Shown piece after piece: positions 62,836-64,000 of a stretch of DNA of 64,000 nucleotides (positions are counted from its first letter, which is position 1; each line of letters begins with the position of its first letter). The notes under the pieces were generated by a model. The model saw only the letters and a program-made list of their open reading frames with translations, had not been told where the DNA came from and ran no database searches. The stretch lies in the NCBI RefSeq assembly GCF_003751805.1, contig NZ_RKHQ01000002.1, forward strand, positions 62,001 through 126,000, in the 5' to 3' direction. Position numbers and translations under genes: made by a program. This stretch comes from Salana multivorans (lineage in GTDB: Bacteria; Actinomycetota; Actinomycetes; Actinomycetales; Beutenbergiaceae).

Positions 62836-63681
62836 TCAGCTCAGCCGGGTCACCTCGACGGACACGAACATCTCCGACCCGCTCGAACCGGCGTACACCC
62901 CGCGCAGCGGCGGCACGTCGGAGTAGTCGCGGCCGTGGCCGACGTAGACGTGCAGGTCGCCGATGTCCGTGAGGTTCGTCGGGTCATACCCTCGCCACGC
63001 TCCGGCGAACCACTCGATCCACGCGTGCGACTCACCGACGACGGGCGCGCCGACCGGCGCCTCGCGGTCGGGGTGCAGGTACCCCGACACGTACCGGGCG
63101 GGGATGCCGGCGGCACGCAGCACGCCGAGCGAGACGTGGGCGATGTCCTGGCAGACGCCGGAGCGTGCCCGCCACGACTCCTGAGCCGTCGAGTGCACCC
63201 CGGTGACCCCGGGTCGGTAGTCCATCGCGGCTCCGACGGCCTCGCAGATCGCCCGGGCGGTCGCGCCGACGTCGCCGCCCTCCCCGCGCACGCGCGCGGC
63301 CAGGTCGAGCATCTCGGCGTCGGGTGCCGTGGCCGTCGTCTGCTCGAGGCACTCGGTCAGCGTGATCGAGAACGGAACCCGCCCGGCGAGCTCGGCCCAG
63401 CCCATCGCACCCGCGGGCACCTGGTGCGGCCTGGTGTCGACGACGCTGGTCGCCCGGACCGACAGCTCCTCGTGCGGCGTGAGGACCTCGAAGGTCGACA
63501 CGGTCGTGCCCCAGTAGTCCGAGTAGGTGCTCCGGCCGGCCGCGGCGGAGATCTCCAGCGCGGTGTCGATGACGAACTGGCCCTCGCGGGTGTGCGGGTG
63601 CATCCGCGCCTCGTTGTACGAGGCCGTGGCCGGGCGCTCGTACCGGAAGCCGGTCCGGTGCACGATCCTGAGCCGGCTCAC
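62836..63681 (-). CDS. Transglutaminase-like cysteine protease family protein
   Basis: This 281-residue protein has the bacterial transglutaminase N-terminal domain (RLRIVHRTGFRYERPATASY) and the core with catalytic Cys in RSGVCQDIAHV near 172, His in GESHAWIEWF near 215 and Asp in GYDPTNLTD near 230. The GTG at 63681 overlaps the stop of the alpha-E gene. Transglutaminase plus alpha-E (DUF403) pairs usually stand with a circularly permuted ATP-grasp gene, which would lie beyond the right edge. Substrate unknown; a protease or peptide-modifying role is supposed. Confidence 0.9.
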   Translation of the reverse strand: MSRLRIVHRTGFRYERPATASYNEARMHPHTREGQFVIDTALEISAAAGRSTYSDYWGTTVSTFEVLTPHEELSVRATSVVDTRPHQVPAGAMGWAELAGRVPFSITLTECLEQTTATAPDAEMLDLAARVRGEGGDVGATARAICEAVGAAMDYRPGVTGVHSTAQESWRARSGVCQDIAHVSLGVLRAAGIPARYVSGYLHPDREAPVGAPVVGESHAWIEWFAGAWRGYDPTNLTDIGDLHVYVGHGRDYSDVPPLRGVYAGSSGSEMFVSVEVTRLS

Positions 63682-64000
63682 AGCGCCTCCTCGATCCACA
63701 CCGGCATGGCGATCGACGGGAAGTAGCGCTCCCGCACGGCGTCGCTGACGGACGCCACCCCGAGCTGCACGTCGCGCATGCTCTCCGGGAGGTTGGTCAG
63801 GATGTCGTCGATGTGGCGGAACTCCAGCTCCGAGCGGATCCGGCCGAGCCGGCGCCGCGGTCGGCTCGGCGGCCCGGTCCCGCTGGAGGGGTCGATGCCG
63901 CGCAGGCACTCCTCGGCGGCCAGGAAGCTGGCCAGCACCGATCCCGGGAACAGCCGCTCGACGAGGAGGAACTCCACGGCGGACGCCGCCGTCGGGACGG
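63678..64000 (-). CDS. Alpha-E (DUF403) protein, C-terminal part (cut by window edge)
   Basis: The last ~107 codons of a helical protein are visible: AVEFLLVERLFPGSVLASFL, RRRLGRIRSELEFRHIDDIL and ERYFPSIAMPVWIEEAL. This is the C-terminus of alpha-E/DUF403 proteins. The start lies beyond 64000. The stop overlaps the transglutaminase start. Confidence 0.82.
   Translation of the reverse strand, partial: VPTAASAVEFLLVERLFPGSVLASFLAAEECLRGIDPSSGTGPPSRPRRRLGRIRSELEFRHIDDILTNLPESMRDVQLGVASVSDAVRERYFPSIAMPVWIEEAL

Overview
The window is 64 kb of very GC-rich DNA with dense coding, frequent GTG starts, stop/start overlaps of the ATGA and GTGA type, and many actinobacterial gene blocks: RNase E with a long acidic/basic N-terminal extension, rplU-rpmA-obgE-proB, nadD-rsfS-gpgP-like mutase, DUF222/HNH endonuclease, and SAM-IV riboswitch. 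This points to an actinomycete, most likely of the order Micrococcales (Cellulomonas/Promicromonospora/Beutenbergia-like). The genus is an inference. No insertion sequence, phage or CRISPR array is visible, so the window reads as ordinary chromosome with a few accessory patches.

Layout. 1-5.4 kb: cytochrome bd oxidase operon cydABDC on the minus strand (cydC runs off the left edge). 5.9-9.7 kb: RNase E and a small ICGSTRF protein. 9.7-11.8 kb: a large uncharacterised membrane protein. 12.0-15.4 kb: rplU, rpmA, obgE, proB. 15.4-17.5 kb: flavin reductase and, divergently, a luciferase-like flavin monooxygenase behind a SAM-IV riboswitch and a Met/Cys-rich leader ORF. 17.9-20.8 kb: small membrane protein, nadD, a disordered membrane protein, rsfS and a histidine phosphatase. 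20.9-22.3 kb: lower-GC patch with a SUKH-like gene, a broken DUF3263 gene and tRNA-Ala(GGC). 22.4-26.6 kb: TmrB-like ATPase, CPBP protease, SDR-TspO fusion, photolyase. 26.6-35.4 kb: carotenoid cluster with a P450, crtYc-crtYd-crtT-crtU, a MarR regulator and crtE-crtB-crtI. 35.4-49.7 kb: mixed genes including redox enzymes, a double-HTH LuxR regulator, lipoproteins, DinB-ankyrin, DUF222/HNH, CueP, a racemase, and DNA alkylation repair (Ogt and Ada-AlkA). 50.0-53.7 kb: a five-gene lactococcin-972-like bacteriocin and ABC-transporter operon. 53.8-56.1 kb: NCS1 permease with an unusual nucleoside phosphorylase. 57.2-60.2 kb: transhydrogenase pntAB. 60.2-64 kb: HAD phosphatase, a large lipoprotein, and a transglutaminase/alpha-E pair cut by the right edge.

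How genes work together. CydABDC gives a high-affinity terminal oxidase, and a GGGACCTTGGTCC box upstream of cydA resembles the DosR hypoxia box. The crt genes encode everything from farnesyl/geranyl diphosphate to an aromatic carotenoid of the isorenieratene type; the P450, photolyase and TspO fusion next to them suggest a light and oxidative-stress island. The two-component flavin monooxygenase looks like an organosulfur-scavenging system controlled by S-adenosylmethionine and probably by Met/Cys supply. The lactococcin-972 cluster is the best candidate for a poorly described secreted system. A recurrent TANNNT box 6-7 nt before start codons indicates many leaderless transcripts.
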